DNA of 64,000 nt from CAZKGE01 sp964541695 (GCA_964541695.1 CAZIRB010000002.1:1-64000); one strand, 5' to 3'; positions 8,236-17,796 are shown, numbered from the stretch's first letter. Notes: a model not told the origin generated them from the letters alone. Made by a program: numbers and translations.

Positions 8236-8264
8236 TTGCTTTATCCCCCGCGCGCGGATACACT
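8236..8264 (+). promoter_or_regulatory. Candidate promoter for degV
   Basis: Plus-strand TTGCTT (8236-8241), 17-base spacer, TACACT (8259-8264), 44 bases before the ATG of the DegV gene. Confidence 0.5.
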
Positions 8265-8308
8265 AAACGATAAGCTTGACAAAATTATACAGAAGGGACC
8301 GTAAGCGT

Positions 8309-9295
8309 ATGCCGTTTGCCATATTCACCGATTCCTCCGCCAACCTGACGAAAGAGACGCTCGGCGCGCTCGGCATCCGCGTCGTATCGCTGACCTATTC
8401 CGTGGGCGGCGAGGAGCACCTGTGCTACGACCCGGACAGGGCGTTCGACGGCGACGCGTTCTACGCCGCGCTGCGCGACCCGGCCTACCATGCGCGCACG
8501 TCGATGATCAACTCGGAGACGTTCAAACAGGCGTTCCGGCCGGTCCTTGCCGCCGGCGACGACGTGCTTTATCTCGCCATGTCCGCCGGTATCAGCGGCA
8601 CCTGCCAGGCCGCGGCCGCTGCCGCGGAGGAACTGGCGGAAGCCTTCCCGGAGCGCCGCGTCTGCGTCGCGGACACGAAGGCTGCCTCGCTCGGCGAAGG
8701 GCTGATGGTCTGCCGCGCGGCGCTGATGCGCGACGACGGGAAGTCCATGGACGAGGTCCTCGCCTGGGTGGAACAAGCGCGCGAGGTCGTATGCCAGCAT
8801 TTCCTCGTCGACGACCTGCAGTACCTCGCCCGCGGCGGCCGCATCGGCGGCGTGTCTGCGCTCGTGGGTACGCTGTTGCAGATTAAGCCCCTGATGAAGG
8901 GCGTAGACGGCAAGATCGTGCTCGACCGCAAAGCGCCCGGACGCAAAAAGGCGCTCAAGATGCTCGCGGAGATATTCGACCAGACCGTCGTCGACCCAAA
9001 ATCCCAGACGATCGGCATCGCGCACGGCGGCTGTCTGGACGACGCGTTTGCGCTGCGGGACATGATCGCCGCGCAGCACGGCGTGGAGGATTTCATGATC
9101 GTCTGCTACGAGCCGGGCACGGGCGCGCACGTCGGCCCCGGCACCGTCGCGCTGTTCTTCTACGGGAAACCGTCCGCCGAGAAGCAGCCGCTGCCCGCGG
9201 CGCTGTTCAAGCGCTTCGACCTTGACTCCGGCCGCCTGCGCGCGTTCCTCGAGAAAAAGATCGGCCAGCTGCGCGGCAATGTAAACGAACCGTAA
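8309..9295 (+). CDS. DegV-family fatty-acid-binding protein
   Basis: 328 residues, somewhat longer than the usual 280. The start MPFAIFTDSSANLTKETL contains the DegV TDSS motif. SMINSETFKQAF, YLAMSAGISGTCQAAA and LVDDLQYLARGGRIGG are further family segments. DegV/FakB proteins bind one fatty acid and present it to the kinase FakA; no fakA is seen here. The ATG at 8309 is supported by the family start and GAAGGGA upstream; an earlier in-frame start at 8276 is not. It is the second plus-strand gene, alone in its unit, with a promoter at 8236 and a terminator at 9358. Confidence 0.88.
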   Translation: MPFAIFTDSSANLTKETLGALGIRVVSLTYSVGGEEHLCYDPDRAFDGDAFYAALRDPAYHARTSMINSETFKQAFRPVLAAGDDVLYLAMSAGISGTCQAAAAAAEELAEAFPERRVCVADTKAASLGEGLMVCRAALMRDDGKSMDEVLAWVEQAREVVCQHFLVDDLQYLARGGRIGGVSALVGTLLQIKPLMKGVDGKIVLDRKAPGRKKALKMLAEIFDQTVVDPKSQTIGIAHGGCLDDAFALRDMIAAQHGVEDFMIVCYEPGTGAHVGPGTVALFFYGKPSAEKQPLPAALFKRFDLDSGRLRAFLEKKIGQLRGNVNEP

Positions 9296-9357
9296 TGAAA
9301 AAAGCGGCCGGTCGGCGGCCGCGGGCAGAACGCGGAATAGGGTTTGGGGTGCAGAGG

Positions 9358-9386
9358 AAGCCGGCGGAACCGCCGGTTTCTTTTGC
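9358..9386 (+). terminator. Intrinsic terminator of degV
   Basis: CCGGCG (9361-9366), loop GAAC, CGCCGG (9371-9376), with weak extension by AAG/TTT, followed by TTTCTTTTG. It is 63 bases past the degV stop. Confidence 0.65.
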
Positions 9387-9433
9387 GTGCTTGATCCGAC
9401 GACGGCCGCGCCCGCCGGGCTGCAGCTTCGGAA

Positions 9434-9564
9434 CCGTATGGTCCGGGCGCTTATCAGCAGCCGGTCCCCGGCGGCGGAACGGCGTTGTCCGGACAGCCGT
9501 CGAACACCGTAAGGTCCGGGCTTCAATCAGCAGCCGGCCCCCGGCGGCGGAACGGCGTTGTCCG
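9434..9564 (-). repeat. Tandem duplication of the MtnA-like gene's 3' end
   Basis: Two copies with a 73-base period. The segments 9453-9491 and 9526-9564 match at 38 of 39 positions, and similarity extends about 20 bases on the outer side. The right copy encodes the real C-terminus (SDNAVPPPGAGC then stop). The left copy, past the stop, would encode PDNAVPPPGTGC then stop in the same orientation. Confidence 0.8.
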
Positions 9565-10600
9565 AGCCGCCGTCGTCGAAATACGCCGGGAGATTGTACG
9601 GCGCAAATATGCCCTTGTCGGTCACGACGCCCTGGCACAGGTTCGGCGGCGTGATATCAAACGCGGGATAATAGCCCTTGACGCCCGCCTTGACCGTCGG
9701 CTGGCCGAGCGCCTGCAAAACTTCGTCGGGATTGCGCTCCTCGATGCACAAGCTCTCCTTCGTCGGGTGTTCCAGGACCGGCAGCCCGGTCACATAATAC
9801 GGGATCCGATGATACCAGGCGGCCAGCGCAATCTGGAACGTGCCGATCTTGTTCACGATGTATCCGTCCATGGAGATGACGTCCGACGCGGACGTGAACA
9901 CGTCCACCCGCTCCTTGCCCAGCACATAGCCGGGCATGTTGTCCGTAATGACGGTGACGTCAAAGCCCATATCGAGCGCCACGCTCGCGGTCAGGCGGGC
10001 GCCCTGGAAATACGGCCGCGTCTCGGGGCAGATGAGCCTGATTTTTTTGCCCATCTCGCGGCAGGCCCGCAGTGTCATGCCCAAATCGGTTTCGGCATAG
10101 CATTGGGTCATCACCGTGCCGCCGTCGGGCAGTTTCGCGGCGAGGAAGCGGCCGATCCGTTCGTTTCTTTCGTATTGCTCGTCCAGCCGCCGCAGCGCGC
10201 ACGCGCGGATCGCTTCGACGACGTCCTCGCCCCCCGCCATCGCATGATCTGCGGCGGCGAGGCAGTCGTCCGTCACGACCGTCATCTTGCGCCTGGTCGT
10301 GGGGCGCGCGTTGGCGATGGCCGCGGCCGCGCCGGCAAGAAACGCGCGCAGCTCCCCGCCCTTTTTGCCGCGCGCTTCATGGGCGGCAAGCGCCATGCCC
10401 ATCGCGGCCGCATGATAGGGGCCGAAACTCTGCGTCACCATGTTTTTGATCGCCAGCGCAACATCGGCGTGCGTCGTACAGGTCACGAACCGAATCTCGG
10501 CGGGGTACACACGCCTGTCCAGCATGCGCACCGCGCCGTTTTCGTACCACGCGACGTTCTCGTATTGCTGCAAAAAAGCCAGGTCGTGGTCGGGTCTCAA
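9527..10600 (-). CDS. MtnA/eIF2B-like sugar-1-phosphate isomerase
   Basis: 357 residues of the eIF-2B/MtnA/ribose-1,5-bisphosphate isomerase superfamily. The isomerase Cys is present in GGTVMTQCYAETDLG, and the catalytic Asp in SASDVISMDGYIVNKIGT, which aligns with GAD...NKIGT of MtnA. These enzymes convert aldose-1-phosphates to ketose phosphates; methylthioribose-1-P or ribose-1,5-bisP are possible substrates, but the motif around the Asp is divergent so I do not assign mtnA. The start is TTG with GGAGG 8 bases upstream. It follows the dehydrogenase gene by 110 bases. The C-terminal codons are duplicated downstream. Confidence 0.75.
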   Translation of the reverse strand: MRPDHDLAFLQQYENVAWYENGAVRMLDRRVYPAEIRFVTCTTHADVALAIKNMVTQSFGPYHAAAMGMALAAHEARGKKGGELRAFLAGAAAAIANARPTTRRKMTVVTDDCLAAADHAMAGGEDVVEAIRACALRRLDEQYERNERIGRFLAAKLPDGGTVMTQCYAETDLGMTLRACREMGKKIRLICPETRPYFQGARLTASVALDMGFDVTVITDNMPGYVLGKERVDVFTSASDVISMDGYIVNKIGTFQIALAAWYHRIPYYVTGLPVLEHPTKESLCIEERNPDEVLQALGQPTVKAGVKGYYPAFDITPPNLCQGVVTDKGIFAPYNLPAYFDDGGSDNAVPPPGAGC

Positions 10601-10710
10601 TGTTCTTTCCTCCGTCGTCAGATCGTTGATCGGGTGTAATGCTTTGCAATTGGGTGGTTCCGGGGCGGCTCCTCCGCGGTCATGTTCGCAACGCGGAAAA
10701 CCGTCCTCGG

Positions 10711-11658
10711 TTATTTGGGTCCATATCGAAAATCGAATCCGGCCTTGAACGCCGTGGACGCAAATGCCTCCCGGTAATCGGCCAGCCGGTACAGCGTGAT
10801 GTCGGGCAGCACCATGCCGCTCCGCCTCAGCAAATTGAGGGCGGCGGGATAGCAGTTGCCGTTGCGGCTGCCGACGATCGTGATCTCCCGCACGACCACC
10901 TCGGTCAGGTCGGCCTGATTCATGCCCGCATAGGTGCTTTTTAGAACGATGGTGCCCTTGCTGCGCACCAGTTTCATCGCCGTGGCAAACCCGCTGGGAG
11001 AACCGGATATTTCCAACACCGTTTCAAATGTGCCGGACGGCTCCAGAGATGTTTGCGCAAAGCTCGAAAACAGCCCCAGCTTGCCCGCATGCTTGCCGAA
11101 CACGACCACCGGCGTTCCGTTCTGCGCGACCGCCTGCGCGGTCATTAGCGCCAGCCGCCCGTCGCCGATCACCGCCACCGGCTCGGACGGTTTAATATGC
11201 ACGTGCTGCATCACCGCAATGCCCGCGCTCAAAGGTTCCGTATAGATGGCCTTCTCCGTGGCAAGCTGCTCGGGCACGGGATGCAGAAGCCTCGTGGCGT
11301 ACGCCATGTATTCGGCAAAGCAGCCGTCCTTGTTGCCGGAAATGCCGGGCGCTAGGCGATCCTCGCAGTGCTCCTCGCGGTTTGTCCGGCAGTACAGGCA
11401 GCGGCCGCAGCCGATGTTCAGCTCCCCGACCACGCGTCTGCCGATCAGGCTTTTTTCGGGGGATTCCTCCACGACCGCCACGAATTCATGGCCCAGCACG
11501 CCGCGAAAGCCCTTCTTGAACCCGTGCATGATCTCCTTGTCCGTGTTGCAGATGGCGGCCATCTCCATGCGCAAAAGACTTTCCCCGCCGGCGGGTTTCG
11601 GCATGGGATAGTCGGTACGGTATTGCAGGGATTCTCCGTCAAAATACAGCGCTTTCAT
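10711..11658 (-). CDS. Zinc-dependent alcohol dehydrogenase-like protein (MDR family)
   Basis: 315 residues, short for the MDR family (about 340). Visible features: catalytic-zinc ligands Cys in AAICNTDKEIM and His-Glu in VLGHEFVAVVEE, the four-cysteine structural zinc loop CGRCLYCRTNREEHC, and a degenerate nucleotide-binding segment VAVIGDGRLALMTAQAV. It probably oxidises a polyol or sugar alcohol with NAD(P). The ATG at 11658 has AAGGTGAGGAA just before it; longer in-frame extensions upstream look non-coding. It lies upstream of the MtnA-like isomerase, which suggests a sugar/polyol pathway (inference), and it has a long 5' leader. Confidence 0.8.
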   Translation of the reverse strand: MKALYFDGESLQYRTDYPMPKPAGGESLLRMEMAAICNTDKEIMHGFKKGFRGVLGHEFVAVVEESPEKSLIGRRVVGELNIGCGRCLYCRTNREEHCEDRLAPGISGNKDGCFAEYMAYATRLLHPVPEQLATEKAIYTEPLSAGIAVMQHVHIKPSEPVAVIGDGRLALMTAQAVAQNGTPVVVFGKHAGKLGLFSSFAQTSLEPSGTFETVLEISGSPSGFATAMKLVRSKGTIVLKSTYAGMNQADLTEVVVREITIVGSRNGNCYPAALNLLRRSGMVLPDITLYRLADYREAFASTAFKAGFDFRYGPK

Positions 11659-12006
11659 TTCCTCACCTTTCTTCCCGCGGCTTCCCACGCGGGGACCGTG
11701 TGAATCAGCGAGCCCCACGCTGCCGCCCTTTGCGGCCATGCGCAGTCCTTCCCGCTCTTCCCGGCAAACAACAGGGAAACGCCCTCGTTCCGGCGATGCT
11801 CGCAAAAGCTTTGCTGCCGCTCGCCTGCGGGCTGTGCCTCGTTGGCAATGATGCTCCACGGCGCCCGACGGGCAGACGTTATAGAAGGATTGAGTGCCCA
11901 GCCTAGGATCGTCCATTAGCGGACAATTTTTCCGCGCAGCACAAAAGGGCTTTTTATCTCGCCCGCTACGGTCGCGCCGCTCGCGCCTTACGCCGCGTCT
12001 GCCACG
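11659..12006 (-). other. Long 5' leader of the dehydrogenase gene, content unknown
   Basis: About 340 bases separate the strong promoter at 12007-12035 from the dehydrogenase ATG. I see no gene with a credible start and no motif of T-box, cobalamin, SAM or TPP riboswitches. Short inverted pairs such as GTCCGCTAATGGAC near 11908-11925 are present. The rest of the gap up to 12256 holds only the promoter and the terminator of the upstream gene. Confidence 0.4.
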
Positions 12007-12035
12007 AATGTATCGCGTCAAATGTCTATTGTCAA
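12007..12035 (-). promoter_or_regulatory. Sigma-A promoter for the dehydrogenase/MtnA-like unit
   Basis: Minus-strand TTGACA (12030-12035), 17-base spacer, TACATT (12007-12012). Perfect -35 box, 4/6 match at -10. It is about 350 bases before the first gene. Confidence 0.7.
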
Positions 12036-12123
12036 CATTGGAGTTTTTGTTTCGAAATATGCGTTTTTATTGCGATGCCTAAAAACTTTGCCGTTGCTTG
12101 ATTTGTTTTAACCAAAGGCAGGC

Positions 12124-12160
12124 AAAATAAAAACGCACAGCCGTCATCGCCGTGCTTTTT
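12124..12160 (-). terminator. Intrinsic terminator of the deacetylase gene
   Basis: A stem with one mismatch (GCACAGC / GCCGTGC, 12135-12155) is flanked by A and T runs. On the minus strand it is followed by TTTTTATTTT. It is about 100 bases past the deacetylase stop. Confidence 0.75.
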
Positions 12161-12256
12161 GCGATCTGTACCGGACGTTTGCAGTGTGCAAAGGCAAGCA
12201 TTCTTCGATGTGCTTTAATATAGCATCGCGCGATAAAAACGTTTGATTGCCGACGC

Positions 12257-13072
12257 TTACGCCGGTTTCTGCACGCCGTTCGGGTCTATGATCGTCGCGC
12301 CGTCGAGCAGCAGCTCCGACACCGTCACAAACGCATATCCTTCGTTCAGCGCGGTCTGAATCAGCGTCGGCAGGTATTCCTCAATCTTGTAGCCGTTGTT
12401 GTGGCAGAGGATGATCGAGCCCGGGGAAAGCTTGGGCAACACGGCGTTTAAGATCGTCTCCGCGCTGCGCTCCTCGCGCCAATCGACGGTGTCCAGATTC
12501 CACTGGATCGGCTCGTAGCCAAACTCCCGCACGGTCCGGATCACGGTGTCGTTGTATTCGCCGTACGGCGCGCGAAACAGCGTGCAGCGCTTGCCGGTGA
12601 GCTGCTCGATCTCGTCGTCGAGCGTTTTGATCTCCTTCTGAATCTGGGCGGCGGACAGCGCGTTCATGTGCGGGTGCGTTTTGCTGTGGTTGCCGATCTC
12701 GTGACCGGCCGCCGCGATCGCTTTTACATCCTCCGGATACGTCGATACCCAGATACCGCAGAGGAAGAACGTCGCTTTGACATCGTAATGATCCAGCGTC
12801 TTTAGGATAAACGCCGTCTTGTCGTCCTCCCACGCCGCGTCGATCGTCAGCGCGATACTCTTGTCCGACCGTTCGACCGAATAAACGGGCAGCTCGCGGT
12901 GTTGGGCCGCGAGCACGTTGAGTTCGTATTCATTCATGATGGAACCGCTGACGGATGGCGATGCGCGGTTCGGGCGGTTGACCGCGAGAAGCGCGACAAC
13001 GGCCAGTATCAGTATCAGCAGTATGACCGCCGCAAGAATCAGCGTCCTCTTTCTAATGATCCAAACGCGCAT
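12257..13072 (-). CDS. Polysaccharide deacetylase, PdaB-like
   Basis: 271 residues. An N-terminal membrane anchor (residues 10-31, TLILAAVILLILILAVVALL) is followed by a NodB domain: motif 1 ALTIDAAWEDD, motif 2 HEIGNHSKTHPHM with the metal His pair, motif 3 RAPYGEYN, then WNLDTVDW. The DAAW form of motif 1 is that of PdaB-type sporulation deacetylases rather than the usual TFDDG. It probably removes N-acetyl groups from peptidoglycan or cortex outside the membrane. The ATG follows GGAGGGGGCGGG. It is a single-gene unit with its own terminator. Confidence 0.85.
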   Translation of the reverse strand: MRVWIIRKRTLILAAVILLILILAVVALLAVNRPNRASPSVSGSIMNEYELNVLAAQHRELPVYSVERSDKSIALTIDAAWEDDKTAFILKTLDHYDVKATFFLCGIWVSTYPEDVKAIAAAGHEIGNHSKTHPHMNALSAAQIQKEIKTLDDEIEQLTGKRCTLFRAPYGEYNDTVIRTVREFGYEPIQWNLDTVDWREERSAETILNAVLPKLSPGSIILCHNNGYKIEEYLPTLIQTALNEGYAFVTVSELLLDGATIIDPNGVQKPA

Positions 13073-13176
13073 GTACCCGCCCCCTCCAGCATTGCTGTTG
13101 TACTGTATGCGGAAAAACGAGTAAAAATCACAGCGGCTGTACTTTCGTGCGGGCGGAGGGGGGTGGAATGGATCCC

Positions 13177-13414
13177 TTTGAGGGCTCCGCCCTCAAACAC
13201 CCGCCAAAGGGCCAAATATCCGCAGTTCGCAACGGTCGCGCACGTCCCTTTGGGCCTGCGCTCCCTTGCTCACTGGGCCTGCGCCTCGCTCGCTCCGCCA
13301 CAGGCGGCGTTCGGCTGCGGTCCCCTTTGGAAACCCGCAAGAAACCCCGGCGAACGAATTGGGATTCTCAAGGGATGTAGCCCTTGAGCGGAGGTTTGGA
13401 GGCAGAGCCTCCAA
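13177..13414. repeat. GC-rich intergenic hairpin repeat, copy R2
   Basis: Non-coding gap 13073-13514 between the deacetylase and rpoD. It holds hairpins with 3-base loops, TTTGAGGGC-tcc-GCCCTCAAA (13177-13197) and TTGGAGGC-aga-GCCTCCAA (13396-13414), plus CTCAAGGG/CCCTTGAG (13367-13388). The core CCCTTTGGAAACCCGC is at 13323-13338. The same core and hairpin design occur in R1 and R3. Confidence 0.65.
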
Positions 13415-13461
13415 CGTTCCAGTCCCAAACTTTCGCGTTTCCCAAGAAGGCGGAACCCTCA

Positions 13462-13500
13462 TAACAAAAAACGCGGCCGCACATTCGTGCGGCCGCCAAA
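13462..13500 (-). terminator. Intrinsic terminator of rpoD
   Basis: A perfect 10-bp stem GCGGCCGCAC (13473-13482), loop ATTC, GTGCGGCCGC (13487-13496), followed on the minus strand by G and six T. It is 19 bases past the rpoD stop. Confidence 0.9.
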
Positions 13501-13514
13501 ACCACGCCGTCCCC

Positions 13515-14603
<1,089 letters not shown>

Positions 14604-14638
14604 GGTTCTTGCTCCTTTCGTCACTGTCCCTGCCGGCT

Positions 14639-14738
14639 NNNNNNNNNNNNNNNNNNNNNNNNNNNNNNNNNNNNNNNNNNNNNNNNNNNNNNNNNNNNNN
14701 NNNNNNNNNNNNNNNNNNNNNNNNNNNNNNNNNNNNNN
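14639..14738. other. Assembly gap of 100 N
   Basis: Exactly 100 undetermined bases, the usual placeholder for a scaffold join of unknown length. It removes the 3' end of dnaG and the dnaG-rpoD junction. Confidence 0.98.
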
Positions 14739-16150
14739 AGCATGACCGCGAGCAGCGCCGTCTCCCAGCGCAGCCGCTCCGTCTCGGCGGGCTTGAACGG
14801 GTTGTCGCGCGGACTAATGCGGCTCTCCGGCGCGCGCTGGCCGGAAACGCCCGGCGTTTTCCCCTGCCCCGCGCGCACGCGCACCTGCTCGCGCAGCGCG
14901 TCGGGCGGATAGCCCGTCAGGCGCGCAAGGCGCTCGATATGCCGGTCGCGCTCGATCGGCTCGATCGAGCCGATGAACGCGCAGGCCTGCTTGGCAAAGC
15001 GCTCGCGCTCGTTCTCGTTATCCAGCGAAAACGCGCGCGCCATATTCTCGAGCTTGAACGCGTTGAGCGACAGCGCCGCTTCCTTCAGCGCGTCGAACGC
15101 CTCGCGGCCGCGTGCGCGGACGAACTCGTCCGGGTCCAGCCCGTCCGGAAACACGATCACGCGCACGTCCAAGCCTTCGCCGCTTAATATGTCCAGCCCG
15201 CGCAGCATGGCGTTCTGACCGGCCGCGTCGCCGTCGTACGCGATGTACACGCGCTCGACGTAGCGCTTAAGCAGCCGCGCCTGCTGCACGGTGAGCGCTG
15301 TGCCGAGGCTCGCGACCGCGTTCGTCACACCCGCCTCGAACAGGCCGATCACGTCCATGTAGCCCTCGACCATGACGAGGTCGTCGAGCTTTTTGCCCTT
15401 CTGCAGGTTCAGGCCGTAGAGGTTGTTACGCTTGTTGTACAGGGCCGTGTCGCCGGTATTGATGTACTTTGGCGTCCCGCTGTCGATCACGCGCGCGCCA
15501 AAGCCCAGCACGCGGCCGTTCGTGCCGATGATCGGGAACATCACGCGGCCGCGGAACGCGTCGTAGACGGAGTCCCGCTGCGCGTTTTTGATCGCAAGCC
15601 CCGCGTCGAGCAGTTCCTGCTCCGTAAAGCCCTGCGCCGTCAAGTGGTTTTTCAGCGCGTCCCACGAGTCCGGCGAGAAGCCGATGCCGAAGCGCTTGAC
15701 CGACTCGGCCGAAAGCTTCCGCCCCGCCAGGTACTGCCGTCCAGGCAGCCCGTGCTCGCCGAGCAGCGTCTCCATATAGAAGCGCGCCGCGAGCTTGAGC
15801 GCCTGATACAGCCGCTCGCGGTACGCGCGGTCCCGCTGCAAAGCAACGTCGTCGACGTCCTCCGGCATCTCCATGCCGGCGCGCTCGGCAAGCAGCCTTA
15901 CCGCCTCCGGAAACGCGAGCCGCTCGGCCTGCATCACGAACTGGATCACGGACCCGCCCGCGTGGCAGCCGAAGCAATAGAACAGCTGCTTGTCCGGCGA
16001 GACGGAGAACGACGGCGTCTTCTCGCCGTGCAGCGGGCACAGCCCCCACAGCCTGCGGCCCTTGGGCTTGAGCGCGGTATAGGTCGAGATGACGGACACG
16101 ATGTCGTTTTTTGTCAGCAGCTCGGCAAGCCAGGCGTCCGGAAAAGCCAC
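14739..16150 (-). CDS. dnaG: DNA primase DnaG (3' end lost in gap)
   Basis: About 470 residues visible of an expected 590-600. The N-terminal CHC2 zinc finger (WGLCPLHGEKTPSF then FYCFGCHAGG) is at 36-66. The RNA-polymerase domain follows, with the Toprim motifs VMVEGYMDVIGLFEAG and YDGDAAGQNAMLRG near 260-320. The visible part ends just as the C-terminal helicase-binding domain begins (RLRWETALLAVM). The start is GTG with AAAGGA 10 bases upstream. Its product primes Okazaki fragments. Roughly 120 residues should lie in the gap, more than 100 bases can encode, so the gap is larger than drawn. Confidence 0.95.
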
Positions 16151-16210
16151 ATCGTCACCGTCCTTTCAAAACACCCTGTTGTTATTCGACGCGTTTCGCG
16201 GTTTTCCTGC

Positions 16211-17221
16211 CTAATTCCAGCTTTTTGGCACAAACAATCGTTCGTACTCGTGAATCGCGAAATTATCCGTCATGCCGGCGATGTAGTCCGCCACGACGCG
16301 TTCCGCGCCGTCCGGCTCGATATTTATGCGGTAATCCGCCGGCAGCACGTCAAGGTTTCCCATATAATACTGGAACAATTCCTCGACGACGCGCTTAGCC
16401 TTGCCCTCCTCGCTCTTGGCGAGCGGGTTGTAGTACACGCGCTCGAACATGAAATCCCGCAGCAGCTCGAACTGCTCGCGCATTTTGTCCGACATGGCAA
16501 GCGCGGGTTTTCCGAAGCTTTCGCGCACAACGTCGATGATCAGCGCGTTGATGCGGCCGCCGTGCGTGTGCCCGAGCGTCTCCACGCAGCTTTTGGGCAG
16601 GTCGCTTTCGTCCAGCACGCCCGCGCGGATGGCGTCGTCGATGTCGTGGTTGACGTACGCGATGCGGTCCGACAGCGAGACCACGCGGCCCTCAAGCGTG
16701 ACGGGGCTGCCGCTCTTTTTGTGGTTGACGATGCCGTCGCGCACCTCGAACGTCAGGTTCAGGCCCGCACCGTCAAGCTCGAGCTTCTCAACCACGCGCA
16801 AACTCTGCAAATTGTGCTCGAAGCCCCCCGGCACGAGCCCGTTCAGCACGTCCTCGCCGGAGTGCCCGAACGGCGTGTGTCCGAGGTCGTGCCCGAGCGA
16901 GATCGCCTCCGTCAGGTCCTCGTTGAGCCGCAGCGCGCGCGAAATCGTCCGCGCGATCTGCGAGACCTCGAGCGTGTGCGTCAGCCGGGTCCGGTAATGG
17001 TCGCCCTGCGGCGAAAGGAACACCTGCGTCTTGTGCTTGAGGCGGCGGAACGACTTGCAGTGCAGGATGCGGTCGCGGTCGCGGATGAACGCCGTGCGGA
17101 TCGGGCACGGCGGCACGGGGGTGGTGCGGCCGCGCGTATCCGTCACGCGCATGGCGTAGGGGGACAGCGTCGCGTCTTGCAGCGCCTCGTAGTATTCGCG
17201 CGGGCACTGCGTCGAATCCAT
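16211..17221 (-). CDS. dgt: Deoxyguanosinetriphosphate triphosphohydrolase-like HD protein
   Basis: 336 residues. The HD-domain metal residues are in RLTHTLEVSQIARTI and LGHDLGHTPFGHSGEDVL, preceded by the family segment LSPYAMRVTDTRGR and RDRDRILHCKSFRRL. The family cleaves dNTPs to nucleoside and triphosphate. I prefer the ATG at 17221, with AGGTGA 8 bases upstream and the family-like opening; an earlier in-frame ATG at 17257 has only a weak site. It lies upstream of dnaG-rpoD. Confidence 0.9.
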   Translation of the reverse strand: MDSTQCPREYYEALQDATLSPYAMRVTDTRGRTTPVPPCPIRTAFIRDRDRILHCKSFRRLKHKTQVFLSPQGDHYRTRLTHTLEVSQIARTISRALRLNEDLTEAISLGHDLGHTPFGHSGEDVLNGLVPGGFEHNLQSLRVVEKLELDGAGLNLTFEVRDGIVNHKKSGSPVTLEGRVVSLSDRIAYVNHDIDDAIRAGVLDESDLPKSCVETLGHTHGGRINALIIDVVRESFGKPALAMSDKMREQFELLRDFMFERVYYNPLAKSEEGKAKRVVEELFQYYMGNLDVLPADYRINIEPDGAERVVADYIAGMTDNFAIHEYERLFVPKSWN

Positions 17222-17299
17222 GCCGATTTTCACCTCGCTGACGTTTATAGTTGTCATGGTACTAAATTCACCATTTTTCAGAAAATTCCTTTGTTTCTC

Positions 17300-17334
17300 A
17301 AAAGAAAAGGCGTCCCACAAACGCGTGGGACGCC
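17300..17334 (-). terminator. Intrinsic terminator of the efp unit
   Basis: A 10-bp perfect stem GGCGTCCCAC (17309-17318), loop AAACGC, GTGGGACGCC (17325-17334), followed on the minus strand by TTTTCTTTT. It ends the pepP-efp-CD1247 run. Confidence 0.9.
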
Positions 17335-17352
17335 GGCGCTCCAAGTTTTTTC

Positions 17353-17760
17353 TTACTCCCCGTCGTCGGGCTTATCGTCCGAACGGTTCGCGTTGACGAT
17401 ATCCAGGTCGATGGGCTCGTTGCAGCACGGGCAGATCAGCCCCTCCTCGGAGTCGAGCATGTCCTCGTCGAAATAGATCGTCTCGCCGCATGCGGGGCAC
17501 ACCACCTCAAAGAAATCGTCCTCGCCTTCCTCGCCGTCATCCTCGAACAGGCTCTCGTCGAGCTCATCGAGCTCGTTGTATATCTCATCGATGCAGTCGT
17601 TGATGTCGTCGAGCGTCTCGTCCTGCTCCTCGAGCTCCTCCGCGATGGCGCCGAGCGCGTCGATGATGCCGCGCAGCAGCTTGCCCTCCTTGTCGTCGTT
17701 GAGGCTCATGCCGTCGGCCAGGCCGTCGAGGTAGGCAACCTTTTCGGAAATATAGCTCAT
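17353..17760 (-). CDS. CD1247-type acidic protein with C-terminal zinc ribbon
   Basis: 135 residues, very acidic. The N-terminal MSYISEKVAYLDGLADGMSL is the conserved opening of the Clostridia CD1247 family; a Glu/Asp-rich helical stretch follows (about 45-80), then a zinc ribbon with CPACG and CPCC near 90-115. Function unknown. I chose the ATG at 17760 with GAGGGA six bases upstream, rather than the ATG two codons before. It follows efp by 36 bases and ends at a terminator. Confidence 0.75.
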   Translation of the reverse strand: MSYISEKVAYLDGLADGMSLNDDKEGKLLRGIIDALGAIAEELEEQDETLDDINDCIDEIYNELDELDESLFEDDGEEGEDDFFEVVCPACGETIYFDEDMLDSEEGLICPCCNEPIDLDIVNANRSDDKPDDGE

Positions 17761-17796
17761 GCGCATTCCCTCTCGATCATTTGCATTCAGTATGCG

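Noticed and set aside
9453..9564. Possible CRISPR-like direct repeats
   Set aside because: Only two copies, 73-base period, and the repeat is the coding end of the neighbouring gene.
11659..12021. 121-codon N-terminal extension of the dehydrogenase
   Set aside because: Arg-rich without family similarity, crosses a promoter-proximal leader, and a good Shine-Dalgarno site marks the ATG at 11658.
15644..17476. Long plus-strand open frame of 610 codons opposite dnaG and dgt
   Set aside because: It lies antisense to two unmistakable genes; GC-rich third positions remove stops on the opposite strand. The same explains other long antisense frames, e.g. 35114-36337 and 12-14.9 kb.
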